Source of the DNA: Candidatus Nitronereus thalassa
Lineage (GTDB): Bacteria; Nitrospirota; Nitrospiria; Nitrospirales; UBA8639
Assembly (NCBI RefSeq): GCF_032191465.1
Contig: NZ_JAQOUE010000001.1
Coordinates: 1,922,001 to 1,986,000 of the forward strand
Length of the DNA stretch: 64,000 bases
Reading direction: 5' to 3'
Numbering within the stretch: the first letter of the stretch is position 1; each line of letters starts with the position of its first letter. A model generated the notes under the pieces. The model did not search any database, was not told where the DNA came from, and saw nothing but the letters and a program-made list of their open reading frames with translations. Positions 18,584 through 27,945 of this stretch are shown here, piece by piece. The position numbers were made by a program, and so were the translations under genes.

Positions 18584-20362
18584 TTATGCCGTTAAAATGG
18601 TATCTTTACTTTCTTTCTTCCCTTTGGCTCCCGTGGTTATCCGTTTCTGCAATTCCGGGGGATCTTCCAAAATCATTTCATGGTTGCATCCACCAGCAGG
18701 AATCATGGGATAGCAATTTTCGAATTGATAGGTCGGCACATCAATAAACACCGGTTTATCAATCGCCAGAGCCTCTTTAATCCCGTCATCGACTTCGCCG
18801 GGAGTCGATATCCGAAGACCGGCCGCTCCGTAAGCTTCTGCCAATTTCACAAAGTCAGGAGTTTGATCCAAATAGCTGGATGCATAACGCCCTTCATAGA
18901 ACAGGTCTTGCCATTGTCGCACCATCCCGTGGAACCGATTATTAATAACAAACACTTTTACCGGTAATTTGGAAACCACGGCTGTCGCAAGCTCCTGAGT
19001 ATTCATTTGAATGCTACCGTCACCGGCAATACAAAGGACCAATCGGTCACGATAGGCAGCCTGCGCCCCAAGAGCCGCGGGGAACCCAAACCCCATGGTT
19101 CCTAACCCACCAGATGTCAGCCAAGTATTCGGATTGGCTAAATGGAAATATTGCGCTGCCCACATTTGATGCTGCCCCACATCGGTCGAAACCACGGGGT
19201 CACGATCCTTCGTGAGTTGATACACACGATCAATCAAGTATTGCGGTTTAATCAATTGATTGGGATCTTGTTCATATTTGAGCGGATGGGCGGTCTTCCA
19301 CTCATTCAGCTGATCCCACCACGGTTTCCGCAGTTCTTTTTGATCCCCATTCACTGTCGCTCGTAACACATTGTTCAATTCTTGCAACACGCATTTGCAA
19401 TCTCCCACGATGGGAATATCCACATGAATATTTTTTCGAATCGACGTGGGATCAATATCAATATGAATGATTTTGGCGTTGGGACAAAACTCCGAGACTT
19501 TCCCCGTCACTCGATCGTCAAACCGCGCGCCAACCGCAATGACAAGATCAGAATAATGCATGGCCATGTTCGCCACATATGTGCCGTGCATCCCAAGCAT
19601 GCCTAAAGACAGCGGATGGTTACCGGGGAATGCTCCTAACGCCATCAATGTCGCATCCACAGGAATCTGTGTCATCTCAGCTAATTCCCGAACTTCCTTG
19701 GAAGCCCCAGACAACTGCACTCCGCCGCCAATATAGAGAATTGGCCGACGTGATTTCATAATGGCGTCAGCCGCTTGTTTGATTTTCCACTTGCTGCCTT
19801 CGTAGGTCGGGTTGTACCCGCGAATAGATACCGAATCCGGATATTTGAAATCTGCTTTATCCATGGAGATATCCTTGGGAATATCAACCAGCACCGGACC
19901 TGGCCTTCCAGTCGAGGCAATATAAAACGCTTCCTTAATCGTCTGCGCTAAATCATTTACATCCTTAACAAGGAAGTTATACTTTGTGCATGGCCGACTC
20001 AGGCCAATATTGTCGGCTTCTTGGAACGCGTCATTGCCAATGAGCGCCGTCGGTACCTGTCCCGAAAAACACACCATGGGGACGGAATCCATATACGCAT
20101 CAGCTAAGGCGGTGATGACATTGGTCATCCCAGGACCAGAAGTAATCAAACACACCCCGGGCTTACCTGTAGCCTTGGCATATCCTTCCGCCATATGCCC
20201 GGCGGCTTGTTCATGCCGTGTTAAAATCACTTCGACATCTTTTTGTTGATGGAGAACATCAAAAATTTTGAGTACAACCCCTCCCGGAAGAGCAAAAATC
20301 GTTTTGACTCCTTCACGTTTTAAGGCTTCCACAAAAATTTCGGCTCCGGTAATCTGTGCCAT
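18584..20362 (-). CDS. ilvB: Acetolactate synthase large (catalytic) subunit
   Basis: 592 aa from the ATG at 20362 (GAGGG upstream); a 4-codon longer start is possible. This thiamine-diphosphate and FAD enzyme condenses pyruvate with pyruvate or 2-ketobutyrate to start valine, leucine and isoleucine synthesis. It has 'TIFALPGGVVLKIFDVL', the TPP Glu in 'RHEQAAGHMAEGYAKATGK', 'TSGPGMTN', 'GRPGPVLVDIPKD' and the TPP/Mg motif 'IAGDGSIQMNTQELATAV' with 'NNRFHGMVRQWQ'. It is the first gene of the long biosynthetic run. Two mutually exclusive hairpins overlap its ribosome-binding region. Confidence 0.98.
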   Translation of the reverse strand: MAQITGAEIFVEALKREGVKTIFALPGGVVLKIFDVLHQQKDVEVILTRHEQAAGHMAEGYAKATGKPGVCLITSGPGMTNVITALADAYMDSVPMVCFSGQVPTALIGNDAFQEADNIGLSRPCTKYNFLVKDVNDLAQTIKEAFYIASTGRPGPVLVDIPKDISMDKADFKYPDSVSIRGYNPTYEGSKWKIKQAADAIMKSRRPILYIGGGVQLSGASKEVRELAEMTQIPVDATLMALGAFPGNHPLSLGMLGMHGTYVANMAMHYSDLVIAVGARFDDRVTGKVSEFCPNAKIIHIDIDPTSIRKNIHVDIPIVGDCKCVLQELNNVLRATVNGDQKELRKPWWDQLNEWKTAHPLKYEQDPNQLIKPQYLIDRVYQLTKDRDPVVSTDVGQHQMWAAQYFHLANPNTWLTSGGLGTMGFGFPAALGAQAAYRDRLVLCIAGDGSIQMNTQELATAVVSKLPVKVFVINNRFHGMVRQWQDLFYEGRYASSYLDQTPDFVKLAEAYGAAGLRISTPGEVDDGIKEALAIDKPVFIDVPTYQFENCYPMIPAGGCNHEMILEDPPELQKRITTGAKGKKESKDTILTA

Positions 20363-20372
20363 GATGTCCCTC

Positions 20373-20396
20373 ACCTGTTTGAACCAGGTATGGTTC
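20373..20396 (-). promoter_or_regulatory. Overlapping alternative hairpins at the ilvB ribosome-binding site
   Basis: Two 5-bp hairpins share bases 20381-20389. One pairs 20381-20385 with 20392-20396 (GAACC/GGTTC). The other pairs 20373-20377 with 20385-20389 (ACCTG/CAGGT) and includes the AGGU of the Shine-Dalgarno sequence. Only one can form at a time. This could be a simple translational switch, but the stems are short. Confidence 0.4.
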
Positions 20397-20665
20397 GGTT
20401 AAAAAAATTTTCCGCCGATCTACGTACCCAACATAGATGGATGAACAAGAAACCTAATTGTTTCCATGGGTTGTGCCATGAAACCAGCCATGATAAACCT
20501 GCGTTATCCCCAAGTCAACTGACAATGCCAGAATGCGAAATTGGAGATTTTCCTTAAAAATACTCAAAATTTTAAAATTTAAGGTCACTTACCGCCCACT
20601 CCCCAATAAGCCCTATCCAAATCAGGGCCTTAGCAGACTAGAGGGATCTGCTGGCACAACTACCC
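20397..20665. other. Divergent intergenic region between ilvB and the bioF-like gene
   Basis: About 270 bp that should hold the promoters of both the ilv operon and the bioF-like gene. It includes an imperfect inverted repeat at 20460-20484 (GTTT-C-CATGG / CCATG-AAAC with a 6-nt loop and one bulge), a candidate operator, and an AT-rich tract at 20555-20585. No convincing sigma-70 box pair was assigned. Confidence 0.5.
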
Positions 20666-21835
20666 ATGCTACCCAATTTTGAACAAGCGCTAAAAGAACT
20701 AGAGTTTCAACATCTCCGACGGCAATTGAGAATTGTGGAGTCGTCTTCCGAGACCACAATTACCATAGAAGGCCGCAAACTCATTTCCATGGCCTCGAAT
20801 AATTACCTGGGATTGGCCAATCATTCGGCCCTCAAGCAAGCCGCCATCAAAGCCATTAATGAATGGGGTGTTGGGGCTGGAGCCGCCCGCCTTATTTCCG
20901 GAACGATGAGGCCTCACCAACAACTTGAGGAGGATCTTGCTCATTTTAAACAAGTCGAAGGGGCGTTAACTTTTGGGACAGGATATACCACCAACCTCGG
21001 ACTTATCCCTTCTCTCATCGACAAAGGCGGTCTCATCCTTGCCGATCGGTACTGCCATGCCAGCCTCATCGAGGCCTGCCGACTGGCGAAAGCTACGCTC
21101 CGCGTGTTTCACCACAACGGTCAGGATCACCTAGAAAAACTACTTAAAAAAAGAACTAAGAATACCCAAACACTTGTGGTCACCGAAGGGGTCTTCAGTA
21201 TGGACGGCGATTTGGCTCCGCTCCCGGACCTCTTGCAACTTTGCCAGAATCATGGTGCGACGTTGGTGATTGATGACGCCCATGGTACTGGAGTCATGGG
21301 ACCCAATGGACGAGGAACCATTGAACATTTTGGATTAAATCCCGCTGATGTGGTTCAGATGGGAACCTTGAGTAAAGCCATAGGAACCAGCGGAGGATAC
21401 GTGGCTGGAACAACGTTCTTAAAAGAATTCCTGATCAATGCTTCAAAAGCCTTCATTTACACGACCGCTCCTCCCCCAGCTATCGCCGCCGCAGCTTCAA
21501 CGGCCCTTCAAGTCATTCAACAGGAACCCGGACGCCGACAACGCCTGTGGGACAATCGAAATTATTTATACTCTGAGCTTAGGGTCATGGGGTTTCAACT
21601 CACGAATACCCAAAGCCCAATCCTGCCCATCATCGTTAAATCGTCGGAGACAGCTCTTAAGATGGCCCAAGCACTCGACAAAGCCGGCATCTACATCCCT
21701 GCCATCCGTCCGCCCACCGTTCCCAAAAACAGCAGCCGACTAAGATTGACCATTAGTTCAGAACATCGTAAGGAACAGTTAATGTTCGTTGTCAAAACCA
21801 TTCAGAAAATCCAAAAAGAGTTAAAACTGGCCTGA
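20666..21835 (+). CDS. bioF: AONS/KBL-family PLP acyltransferase (8-amino-7-oxononanoate synthase-like)
   Basis: 389 aa, fold type I PLP enzyme of the alpha-oxoamine synthase family. The PLP lysine is Lys237 in 'MGTLSKAIGTSGGYVAG'. Asp204 and His206 of 'VIDDAHGTGVMG' contact the cofactor, and 'MASNNYLGLANH' and 'GVGAGAARLISGTMRPHQQLE' are typical. BioF condenses pimeloyl-ACP with alanine in biotin synthesis; the close relative Kbl acts on glycine and acetyl-CoA. Length and the 'ISGTM.PH..LE' wording suit BioF best. No other bio genes are nearby, so the substrate is not proven by context. Confidence 0.87.
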   Translation: MLPNFEQALKELEFQHLRRQLRIVESSSETTITIEGRKLISMASNNYLGLANHSALKQAAIKAINEWGVGAGAARLISGTMRPHQQLEEDLAHFKQVEGALTFGTGYTTNLGLIPSLIDKGGLILADRYCHASLIEACRLAKATLRVFHHNGQDHLEKLLKKRTKNTQTLVVTEGVFSMDGDLAPLPDLLQLCQNHGATLVIDDAHGTGVMGPNGRGTIEHFGLNPADVVQMGTLSKAIGTSGGYVAGTTFLKEFLINASKAFIYTTAPPPAIAAAASTALQVIQQEPGRRQRLWDNRNYLYSELRVMGFQLTNTQSPILPIIVKSSETALKMAQALDKAGIYIPAIRPPTVPKNSSRLRLTISSEHRKEQLMFVVKTIQKIQKELKLA

Positions 21836-22010
21836 TATGCAGGCGGTGATCAGTTAAAGAAGTGAGAAGAAATAGTCCAGAAGCCTGTCCCACCCTTTGG
21901 GAATTCATTGGCTTTGCCGATACTAAATAACAGTAACAGTCATGAATCTAATTTGTGAGGAATTTTCCCAAGTTTAACAAAGTTTTCAATGCCAAAAGCG
22001 GACAAACACC

Positions 22011-22418
22011 ATGTCTGAACGAAGAAACTCACCACGATTTCAGGATGCCAAATTATTTCCTTTGGTTGAAGGAATACTGGAATTGAAGGAAGGGACCCAT
22101 TGGACGGTCAATTTCGATAATTTAAGCTTGGAAGGCGCGCTCCTGGTCATGCCGGAGTGGCGAGCACGCTCTTTAGCTGCAGGGATGGAAATTCATGTGA
22201 AACTCATGCTAGAGGATAAAATCATTTGGGGACGGGGAACCATCCAACACGTTCAGAGTGAATCCATGGAAGATTCCAAAACCAGCAGGGCCGGGGTGCT
22301 CTTTGATGAAATTAAAACCAAAGACGGCAAAAATTCCAAGCATATCTTGGGTGAAATGGTTCGGGCCTTAGATCGATATCAGCTTCGGCAGCGTGCCGCA
22401 TTGTCTTGGTCAGAGTAG
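22011..22418 (+). CDS. PilZ-domain protein
   Basis: 135 aa, a single PilZ domain of the kind that binds cyclic di-GMP. The N-terminal basic motif 'ERRNSPRF' and the second motif 'NLSLEGALLV' ([D/N]xSxxG) are both present, so ligand binding is plausible. A helical C-terminal tail (about 105-135) follows. It stands alone, 175 bp downstream of the bioF-like gene and convergent with the cytochrome c gene. Stand-alone PilZ proteins act as c-di-GMP adaptors in motility, polysaccharide or adhesion control; the partner here is unknown. Confidence 0.85.
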   Translation: MSERRNSPRFQDAKLFPLVEGILELKEGTHWTVNFDNLSLEGALLVMPEWRARSLAAGMEIHVKLMLEDKIIWGRGTIQHVQSESMEDSKTSRAGVLFDEIKTKDGKNSKHILGEMVRALDRYQLRQRAALSWSE

Positions 22419-22462
22419 GCCTAACCCCCAAATATTCAATTCATCCTTCGAAAAAAATTCCT

Positions 22463-22990
22463 CTAGACTTCTTCAATTTTCAATAAATATTGAATGATTT
22501 TATCCAAGGCCTCCGCGCTGAGTTTTTGGCCGTACCAGCGGGGCATGACATGATCACGATACCCTTTCACGATATAGACACCTGGATTGAGAATTGATTC
22601 CTGCACATATTCCCAATCCGTATTGGCACGTCCCTGATAGTTGGGGTCGGCTAACCGTTTTCGAGCATTGGTACCTAATTCCAACTTAGGCCCCTCGCGA
22701 CCTCGGGCCGCTACGATACCAGGAATTGTATGACAAGCCGCGCAACCGGATTGAATAAAAATTTTATCGATTGGTTCTTTGCCCGTGGCTAACGGCACAT
22801 TGGCTTTCTCAACCTTTTTCGGTTCCTCTCTTATTTCCATGCGTTCAGCATTGGGCTTCCCTGGTTCCTCTTCCTTGGGACCTTTGGCCGAAAAAATACG
22901 GTCAACTGTCCAAAGAAAAACCAGGCACGCCACCCCGATAATCACTAAGGTCTCTTTATCCAACTGAAACGGTTTCTTATTTTCCGCCAT
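22463..22990 (-). CDS. Membrane-anchored mono-haem cytochrome c
   Basis: 175 aa. An N-terminal hydrophobic helix (about residues 15-29) anchors it, followed by a charged Pro/Glu/Lys linker (about 35-70) and a class I cytochrome c domain. The haem site is Cys83-x2-Cys86-His87 in 'SGCAACHTIPG', and the likely axial Met is Met149 in 'YRDHVMPRWYG'. It should face the periplasm and carry electrons between respiratory partners. Nitrite oxidisers need such carriers between NxrAB and the terminal oxidase, but this gene is not in the nxr operon, so the link is only a possibility. Confidence 0.93.
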   Translation of the reverse strand: MAENKKPFQLDKETLVIIGVACLVFLWTVDRIFSAKGPKEEEPGKPNAERMEIREEPKKVEKANVPLATGKEPIDKIFIQSGCAACHTIPGIVAARGREGPKLELGTNARKRLADPNYQGRANTDWEYVQESILNPGVYIVKGYRDHVMPRWYGQKLSAEALDKIIQYLLKIEEV

Positions 22991-23132
22991 AATCGAAGTT
23001 CAATCCCTCGGGTTTGCTATTCGTGCTAACCTGGATACCTCTAGCACAATCCTAGGGGCTTCACCAACCAAGGAAGCATTGCCTGGAGGTTTTTGTTAGG
23101 CTATAGAAAAATTATACCGAGAACCATCGTCC

Positions 23133-24122
23133 ATGACTAAAAATCAAATTTCCCTTCCTTTTCAACCGCATCCCTGGATAGCCAACCCGCATATGCAAAC
23201 GTTGGTGCCACGGTATCGGCGTCGGTCCCATTTGCTCACCGATGTACCATTGGAAGAACGTCTGTTCCAAGTTGACACTCACTCTCACATCAAAAGTCTG
23301 TGTAGTTGGCAAGCCCCTCGAAACCCGGCCCCTGCGCTCATTGTCGTCCATGGCCTCGAGGGCTGCCACGATTCCCACTACATGCGAGGGCTCGCGCATA
23401 AAGCCTGGCATGCGGGCTTCAACGTGATCCGATTCAATCAACGCAATTGTGCGGACACCGAGCACCTGACGCCAACACTCTATAACGGTGGCTTGAGCCA
23501 CGATATCCGCTCGGTTGCGAATGAACTGGTCCATAAAGAAAAAATTCAGGCACTCTGGGTTGCTGGGTATTCCATGGGCGGGAACTTAGTCTTAAAAATG
23601 GCAGGGGAAGCTAAGGATGATTTTCCGGCTTTAAAGGGCGTGGCGGCAGTATGCCCCAACATCCATCCGGCAGCCTGCGTGGCCGCCCTCGAACAGCGTC
23701 GCAATTGGATCTACCATGAACATTTTATGGTGAAGCTCAAGGCTCGGCTACAACGAAAAACTAAACTGTTTCCGGGAAAGTGGGATCTCTCGTTGTACAA
23801 ACACATTCGAACGATGTCCCAATTCGACGATGCGTATACCGCTCCGGATGGGGGATACCGCGATGCAGCGGACTATTATGAACAATCTGGATCCCGTCAT
23901 GTATTAGCGCACATACGGGTCCCGACCCTCATTATCACCTCGCAAGATGATCCCTTTATTCCCATTGGTACATTTCAAATTCCATCCATTCAATCCAATC
24001 CCTACATTCAATTGGTGACCCCAGCTCACGGTGGCCACTGCGGATTTATTCAAAAGTCACAGGAGTATGAGGACGGGCATTGGGCGGAAAATCGAATCGT
24101 TGAATTTATTCGAAGGGAGTAA
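23133..24122 (+). CDS. Alpha/beta hydrolase of the YheT family
   Basis: 329 aa, length and motifs of COG0429 (YheT/ABHD1-3-like). The oxyanion-hole region is 'IVVHGLEGCHDSHYMRGL'. The nucleophile elbow 'VAGYSMGGNLVLKMAG' gives Ser147. The acid is Asp272 or Asp273 in 'ITSQDDPFIP', and the base is His302 in 'PAHGGHCGF'. The N-terminus 'PFQPHPWIANPHMQTLVP' is diagnostic of the family. It is probably a soluble carboxylesterase or acylglycerol-type lipase; the natural substrate is unknown. It is single, convergent with purC. Confidence 0.92.
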   Translation: MTKNQISLPFQPHPWIANPHMQTLVPRYRRRSHLLTDVPLEERLFQVDTHSHIKSLCSWQAPRNPAPALIVVHGLEGCHDSHYMRGLAHKAWHAGFNVIRFNQRNCADTEHLTPTLYNGGLSHDIRSVANELVHKEKIQALWVAGYSMGGNLVLKMAGEAKDDFPALKGVAAVCPNIHPAACVAALEQRRNWIYHEHFMVKLKARLQRKTKLFPGKWDLSLYKHIRTMSQFDDAYTAPDGGYRDAADYYEQSGSRHVLAHIRVPTLIITSQDDPFIPIGTFQIPSIQSNPYIQLVTPAHGGHCGFIQKSQEYEDGHWAENRIVEFIRRE

Positions 24123-24183
24123 AGCGTAATGTAAAGAATCCGTCTCCTCCTGATTCCCTCATCACGCTTCACAAATTACGCTT
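24122..24183. repeat. Inverted repeat between convergent genes
   Basis: Nine-base arms AAGCGTAAT (24122-24130) and ATTACGCTT (24175-24183), 44 bp apart, lie in the short gap between the hydrolase and purC. It may act as a weak bidirectional transcription barrier; there is no U-run. Confidence 0.4.
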
Positions 24184-24198
24184 AAACGAATTTCCGAA

Positions 24199-25104
24199 CT
24201 ACACAAATCGTTCCAGCGCTTCACGATACTTGGCGCTTGTCTGTTTCACTACGTCCTCGGGGAGATGGGGCGGGGGGGGATTATGATCCCAGCCAATAGA
24301 ATCTAAATAATCTCGAACATATTGCTTATCAAAACTCGGTTGGGATTTACCGGCCTCATATTGATCCTTGGGCCAAAAACGGGAAGAGTCCGGCGTGAGC
24401 AACTCATCAATCACCAAGAGTTTCTTGGTTTCCCGATGCAGCCCGAATTCGAATTTTGTATCGGCAATGATAATGCCCCGTTGCTCAGCTAACGCAGCGG
24501 CCCTTTGATAAATTAGGATACTGGCGTTTTTGACCTGTTCTGCTAACTCTTCGCCAATCATCGCGCACATTTTTTGGTAAGAAATATTTTCATCATGCCC
24601 TTTGGTGGCCTTGGTCGAGGGAGTAAATAGGGGATCAGGAAATTTATCGGATTCTCTCAACCCCTTGGGAAGCGGCTGTTCGCAAACCGTCCCCTGGCTT
24701 TTGTATTCTTTCCAGGCAGACCCGGAAAGATACCCGCGCACGATACATTCCACCGGCAACGGATCGGCCTTTTCCACGACCATGCTACGCCCAGCCAATA
24801 GGTCTTTATATGGTTGGCACGAAACCGGAAACTCCTCAGGATTCATCGTGCGCAAATGATGGGGAACAAGCCCCCCCTCTTGCCATAAGCGCTCAAACCA
24901 AAACTTTGAGAGTTGGGTCAGGACATAGCCTTTCCCTGGAATTCCTTCCGGCAACACCACATCAAAGGCCGAAATCCGATCGCTGGCAATCAATAACAAA
25001 CAATCGCCTAAGTCATACATATCCCGAACTTTGCCCTGCCGTTTGGCGCCTAGGCTAGTGAGATTCGTCTCAAACACCCCTGGAGCTGTCCATACTTGGG
25101 TCAT
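24199..25104 (-). CDS. purC: Phosphoribosylaminoimidazole-succinocarboxamide synthase
   Basis: 301 aa, the long (yeast/plant-like) form of SAICAR synthetase. It ligates aspartate to CAIR with ATP in purine synthesis. Signatures include 'GKVRDMYDLGDCLLLIASDR' with 'ISAFDVVLPEGIPGKGYVL', 'VECIVRGYLSGSAWKEY', 'FTPSTKATKGHDENIS', 'IIADTKFEFG' and 'VIDELLTPDSSRFW'. It is not clustered with other pur genes. The gene on the other side is divergent. Confidence 0.97.
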   Translation of the reverse strand: MTQVWTAPGVFETNLTSLGAKRQGKVRDMYDLGDCLLLIASDRISAFDVVLPEGIPGKGYVLTQLSKFWFERLWQEGGLVPHHLRTMNPEEFPVSCQPYKDLLAGRSMVVEKADPLPVECIVRGYLSGSAWKEYKSQGTVCEQPLPKGLRESDKFPDPLFTPSTKATKGHDENISYQKMCAMIGEELAEQVKNASILIYQRAAALAEQRGIIIADTKFEFGLHRETKKLLVIDELLTPDSSRFWPKDQYEAGKSQPSFDKQYVRDYLDSIGWDHNPPPPHLPEDVVKQTSAKYREALERFV

Positions 25105-25284
25105 GGGTCACGTTCCTTGTTGAAATCAGGACCACTTTTGAAAAGCAGACTTTAGTCAGGCGAATGCCCCGAGTCAAGGTTTGGGAGGTACCCAGACGTT
25201 CGGGAGGCGGGACAAATTCGACAACTCAGATGGCAGGATACCGTTTTCCCCTTGATCCCTTGGAAGGGATTGGGTAGAACCTCT

Positions 25285-26697
25285 ATGAGCAATTCACATC
25301 CTTCATTGCGAGAAAAACAAGCAACCATGGCAACAAAACAACCGGCATCCACACACGGGTTTCTTCGACACCTCCACGAGCCCTCCAAGAAATATTTGGA
25401 GGAATGGTTTGATGTACCCGCCCATATTCACCATGTCGCTCATCGCATGGCCAACCCCCCTTTAGACCGCCCGCAAAGCCGGCAAGAATTTCAATACTTA
25501 CTTCAATGCCTGGAGGTTCCGGAGGAACACACGGTCATCTATGAAAAATTTGGGCATGGGGCTAAGATCGCACCTAACGGGGATCGACTCCTCGTCACAT
25601 GGGAAGCCCATACGGAGTATTATAGCTACCAGGTCTGGCATATCCCCGATGACAAATTGAAACCCCTGGAATTCGGACCGCTCCGATTTCCAGATTTCGC
25701 TATGCCTCTTTCGCCCTTGGGCATTCAAGTCAATGCCTTGGATATCTTGGTGCTCCCACACATCAGCCTGGCCGTCGAAGAAGTCAAACACACCATGCCC
25801 GGGCCACAGATCTATGGCAGCAAAATTTTTGGACATGATATTTCTGTGATGACCACCTATACGCCGGACGAGCATCAACGCGAACGCTACCTCATCATGT
25901 CCCCCTCGTTTGATGTACTCCTGAATCAATTAGCCCGGACCATCGATACGCTCGTGGCCATTGAGAACTACACCCACTTGATTCTCCTTCCGCTGCAAGC
26001 CTTTGCCCAATCCGTGGATCAAGTGCATCAGTTTGAACAACGCCACTTATATCAACGGGGATTGATCACCACGGAAATAGATGCTTCCAACCCTGAAAAA
26101 CTCCAACGCTGGCTCACGGTTCTGACTCAGGACTTCATGAAAGTCAGTCGACTCGCTGAATCCATGCGATTTAAACTTAGCGCTGCCGTGCCTTACGATC
26201 GCATCATTCGATCGAATCTATCCTCGCTCCAAGAAAAAGGCATTGACGGTTGTCGTCAAATTTCTGAATACGTGGATGGTAAAACGATTGGCGTAGCCGA
26301 TGGATATCTGCAATTAGTCAAACGGATCGATGCGCTGGTGAATGATTTTCAGGGAACCATTGCAGTTATCCGCACCAAAGTCGAACTCCTGCTCCAAGAT
26401 CAAAACTTGGCGCTTCAGGATCAGAACCTCAAACTCCTTCGGAGTGTGGACAAAACCACCCGAAGCCAAGCCATGCTCCAACATACCGTGGAAGGATTAT
26501 CCGTCATCGTGATTTCGTATTATCTCAGCGGACTTGGAAGCTATGTGTTCAAAGCCATGGAAGAGGTCGGGTGGATCTCAAGTGCCTCCGTGGCCTCTGG
26601 CGTGTTTGTCCCAATCACTCTGGGATTATCCTTTCTTCTTATTTTTCTTGGACGGAAGGTTATTTACAAAAAATTCTCTGAAAAATCCCCAACCTAA
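25285..26697 (+). CDS. DUF3422 family membrane protein
   Basis: About 470 aa from the ATG at 25285; a second ATG at 25327 is an alternative, as neither has a strong RBS. It matches the DUF3422 family: 'NPPLDRPQSRQEFQYLLQCL', 'VTWEAHTEYYSYQVWHI', central segments on receptor-like helices 'LSSLQEKGIDGCRQISEYVD', 'KTTRSQAMLQHTVEGLSVIV', and two C-terminal transmembrane helices (about the last 80 residues). Function unknown; family members are putative membrane-anchored proteins. It is divergent from purC and monocistronic. Confidence 0.85.
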   Translation: MSNSHPSLREKQATMATKQPASTHGFLRHLHEPSKKYLEEWFDVPAHIHHVAHRMANPPLDRPQSRQEFQYLLQCLEVPEEHTVIYEKFGHGAKIAPNGDRLLVTWEAHTEYYSYQVWHIPDDKLKPLEFGPLRFPDFAMPLSPLGIQVNALDILVLPHISLAVEEVKHTMPGPQIYGSKIFGHDISVMTTYTPDEHQRERYLIMSPSFDVLLNQLARTIDTLVAIENYTHLILLPLQAFAQSVDQVHQFEQRHLYQRGLITTEIDASNPEKLQRWLTVLTQDFMKVSRLAESMRFKLSAAVPYDRIIRSNLSSLQEKGIDGCRQISEYVDGKTIGVADGYLQLVKRIDALVNDFQGTIAVIRTKVELLLQDQNLALQDQNLKLLRSVDKTTRSQAMLQHTVEGLSVIVISYYLSGLGSYVFKAMEEVGWISSASVASGVFVPITLGLSFLLIFLGRKVIYKKFSEKSPT

Positions 26698-26896
26698 CCC
26701 TCATCCTTCATGTTCTTGCCCCCAATTGTGTGATGCCGCCTAGGTATCTGGGTCTCCAATTCCCATACAGCCTCCCTTGGAACTTCTAACGCCCTTTCAG
26801 AAAAACGCTAATATTTTACTTGGCATCCTCCGATAACATTCATTGGGCAGTATTTCTACCCGTCTTTTGTCAATAAATGGAGTCTGTTAGAAGCCA

Positions 26897-27874
26897 ATGG
26901 AACCGCTGAATATTCCCCCGGAATGTATCGCTAAATTGGATTCGTGCACCTCTCTCCCCAGTCCGCCAAAGGTGGCGTTGCAAATCATTGAATTAGTTAA
27001 AAATCCAGAAATTGATATCGATGATGTGGTACGGGTGCTCTCGTTGGATCCGGCCCTATCCGTGAAAATCTTGCGTATGGCCAATTCACCCTTATATTCC
27101 TATGAGAAGAAAGTTGCGACCCTGCAAAAGGCTGTGATGTTGATAGGTCTCAATGGCATCCTTTCGCTTGCTCTGTCTTTTTCTTTGGTGAAATCGCTTC
27201 GGCGCGGCCAAGGGGAAGGATTAGACCATAACCAATTTTGGCGTCGAGCCTTAATTTCCGGATCAGCAGGGTTGGCTCTGGCGCAAATGTGCAATCGCTC
27301 TGATCAGGAAGAATTGTTTATGGCCTCATTCACGCAGGACATTGGCATGTTGGTGTTGGATCAAGTCGAGCCTCCCTTATATGCCCATCCGGATTTTCCG
27401 CAAATGACACATCAACAGGGGATTGCCCACGAACGAGAGCACTTTTTTGGGGTGGATCACGCGACAGTGGGAAGTTGGTTGCTCCAACGATGGAATTTGC
27501 CGGATGGCCTGATTACAGCGGTGCGATATAGCGATGAACCTGATCAAGCCCCACAAGAAATCGAGGACCGCCAATATCTCCAATGTGTGGCCTTCAGCGG
27601 AATGTTCGCCGATCTGTCGGTATCGCAGGTAGACGACGATACGCTCTTCGAAATTTCCGATTCGATTGAAACTTCCTTGAAGTTACCCTCGTTGGGTTTT
27701 GTGGAAGTCTTTAAAAAAGTGAAACAATTGGTTCAAGAATCTGGCCCGTTGTTTGAAATCGATTACCAGGAAGGATTTGATCCAGATACTACCATGGAGC
27801 GCGCACGCGAACTCCGCGCCCTACGGACCATCGCTCTAGACCAAAAAATGCATACCCTTACCACACAAATATAG
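26897..27874 (+). CDS. HDOD-domain signalling protein
   Basis: 325 aa, mostly one HDOD domain (a degenerate HD fold without the metal-binding HD pair): 'LPSPPKVALQIIELVKNPEI', 'VVRVLSLDPALSVKILRMAN', 'ATLQKAVMLIGLNGILSLAL' and 'FMASFTQDIGMLVLD'. HDOD proteins act in signalling, often with c-di-GMP turnover or DNA damage responses. No attached GGDEF/EAL or receiver domain is present. It is monocistronic, with about 200 bp of empty sequence upstream. The partner is not evident from context. Confidence 0.9.
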   Translation: MEPLNIPPECIAKLDSCTSLPSPPKVALQIIELVKNPEIDIDDVVRVLSLDPALSVKILRMANSPLYSYEKKVATLQKAVMLIGLNGILSLALSFSLVKSLRRGQGEGLDHNQFWRRALISGSAGLALAQMCNRSDQEELFMASFTQDIGMLVLDQVEPPLYAHPDFPQMTHQQGIAHEREHFFGVDHATVGSWLLQRWNLPDGLITAVRYSDEPDQAPQEIEDRQYLQCVAFSGMFADLSVSQVDDDTLFEISDSIETSLKLPSLGFVEVFKKVKQLVQESGPLFEIDYQEGFDPDTTMERARELRALRTIALDQKMHTLTTQI

Positions 27875-27945
27875 TTGTTCTTCTCCCCCCTAACCTTGTC
27901 TTATTTTCTGCTGTTGTCTCCCAAAGAAATACACCATCGCCCGTC

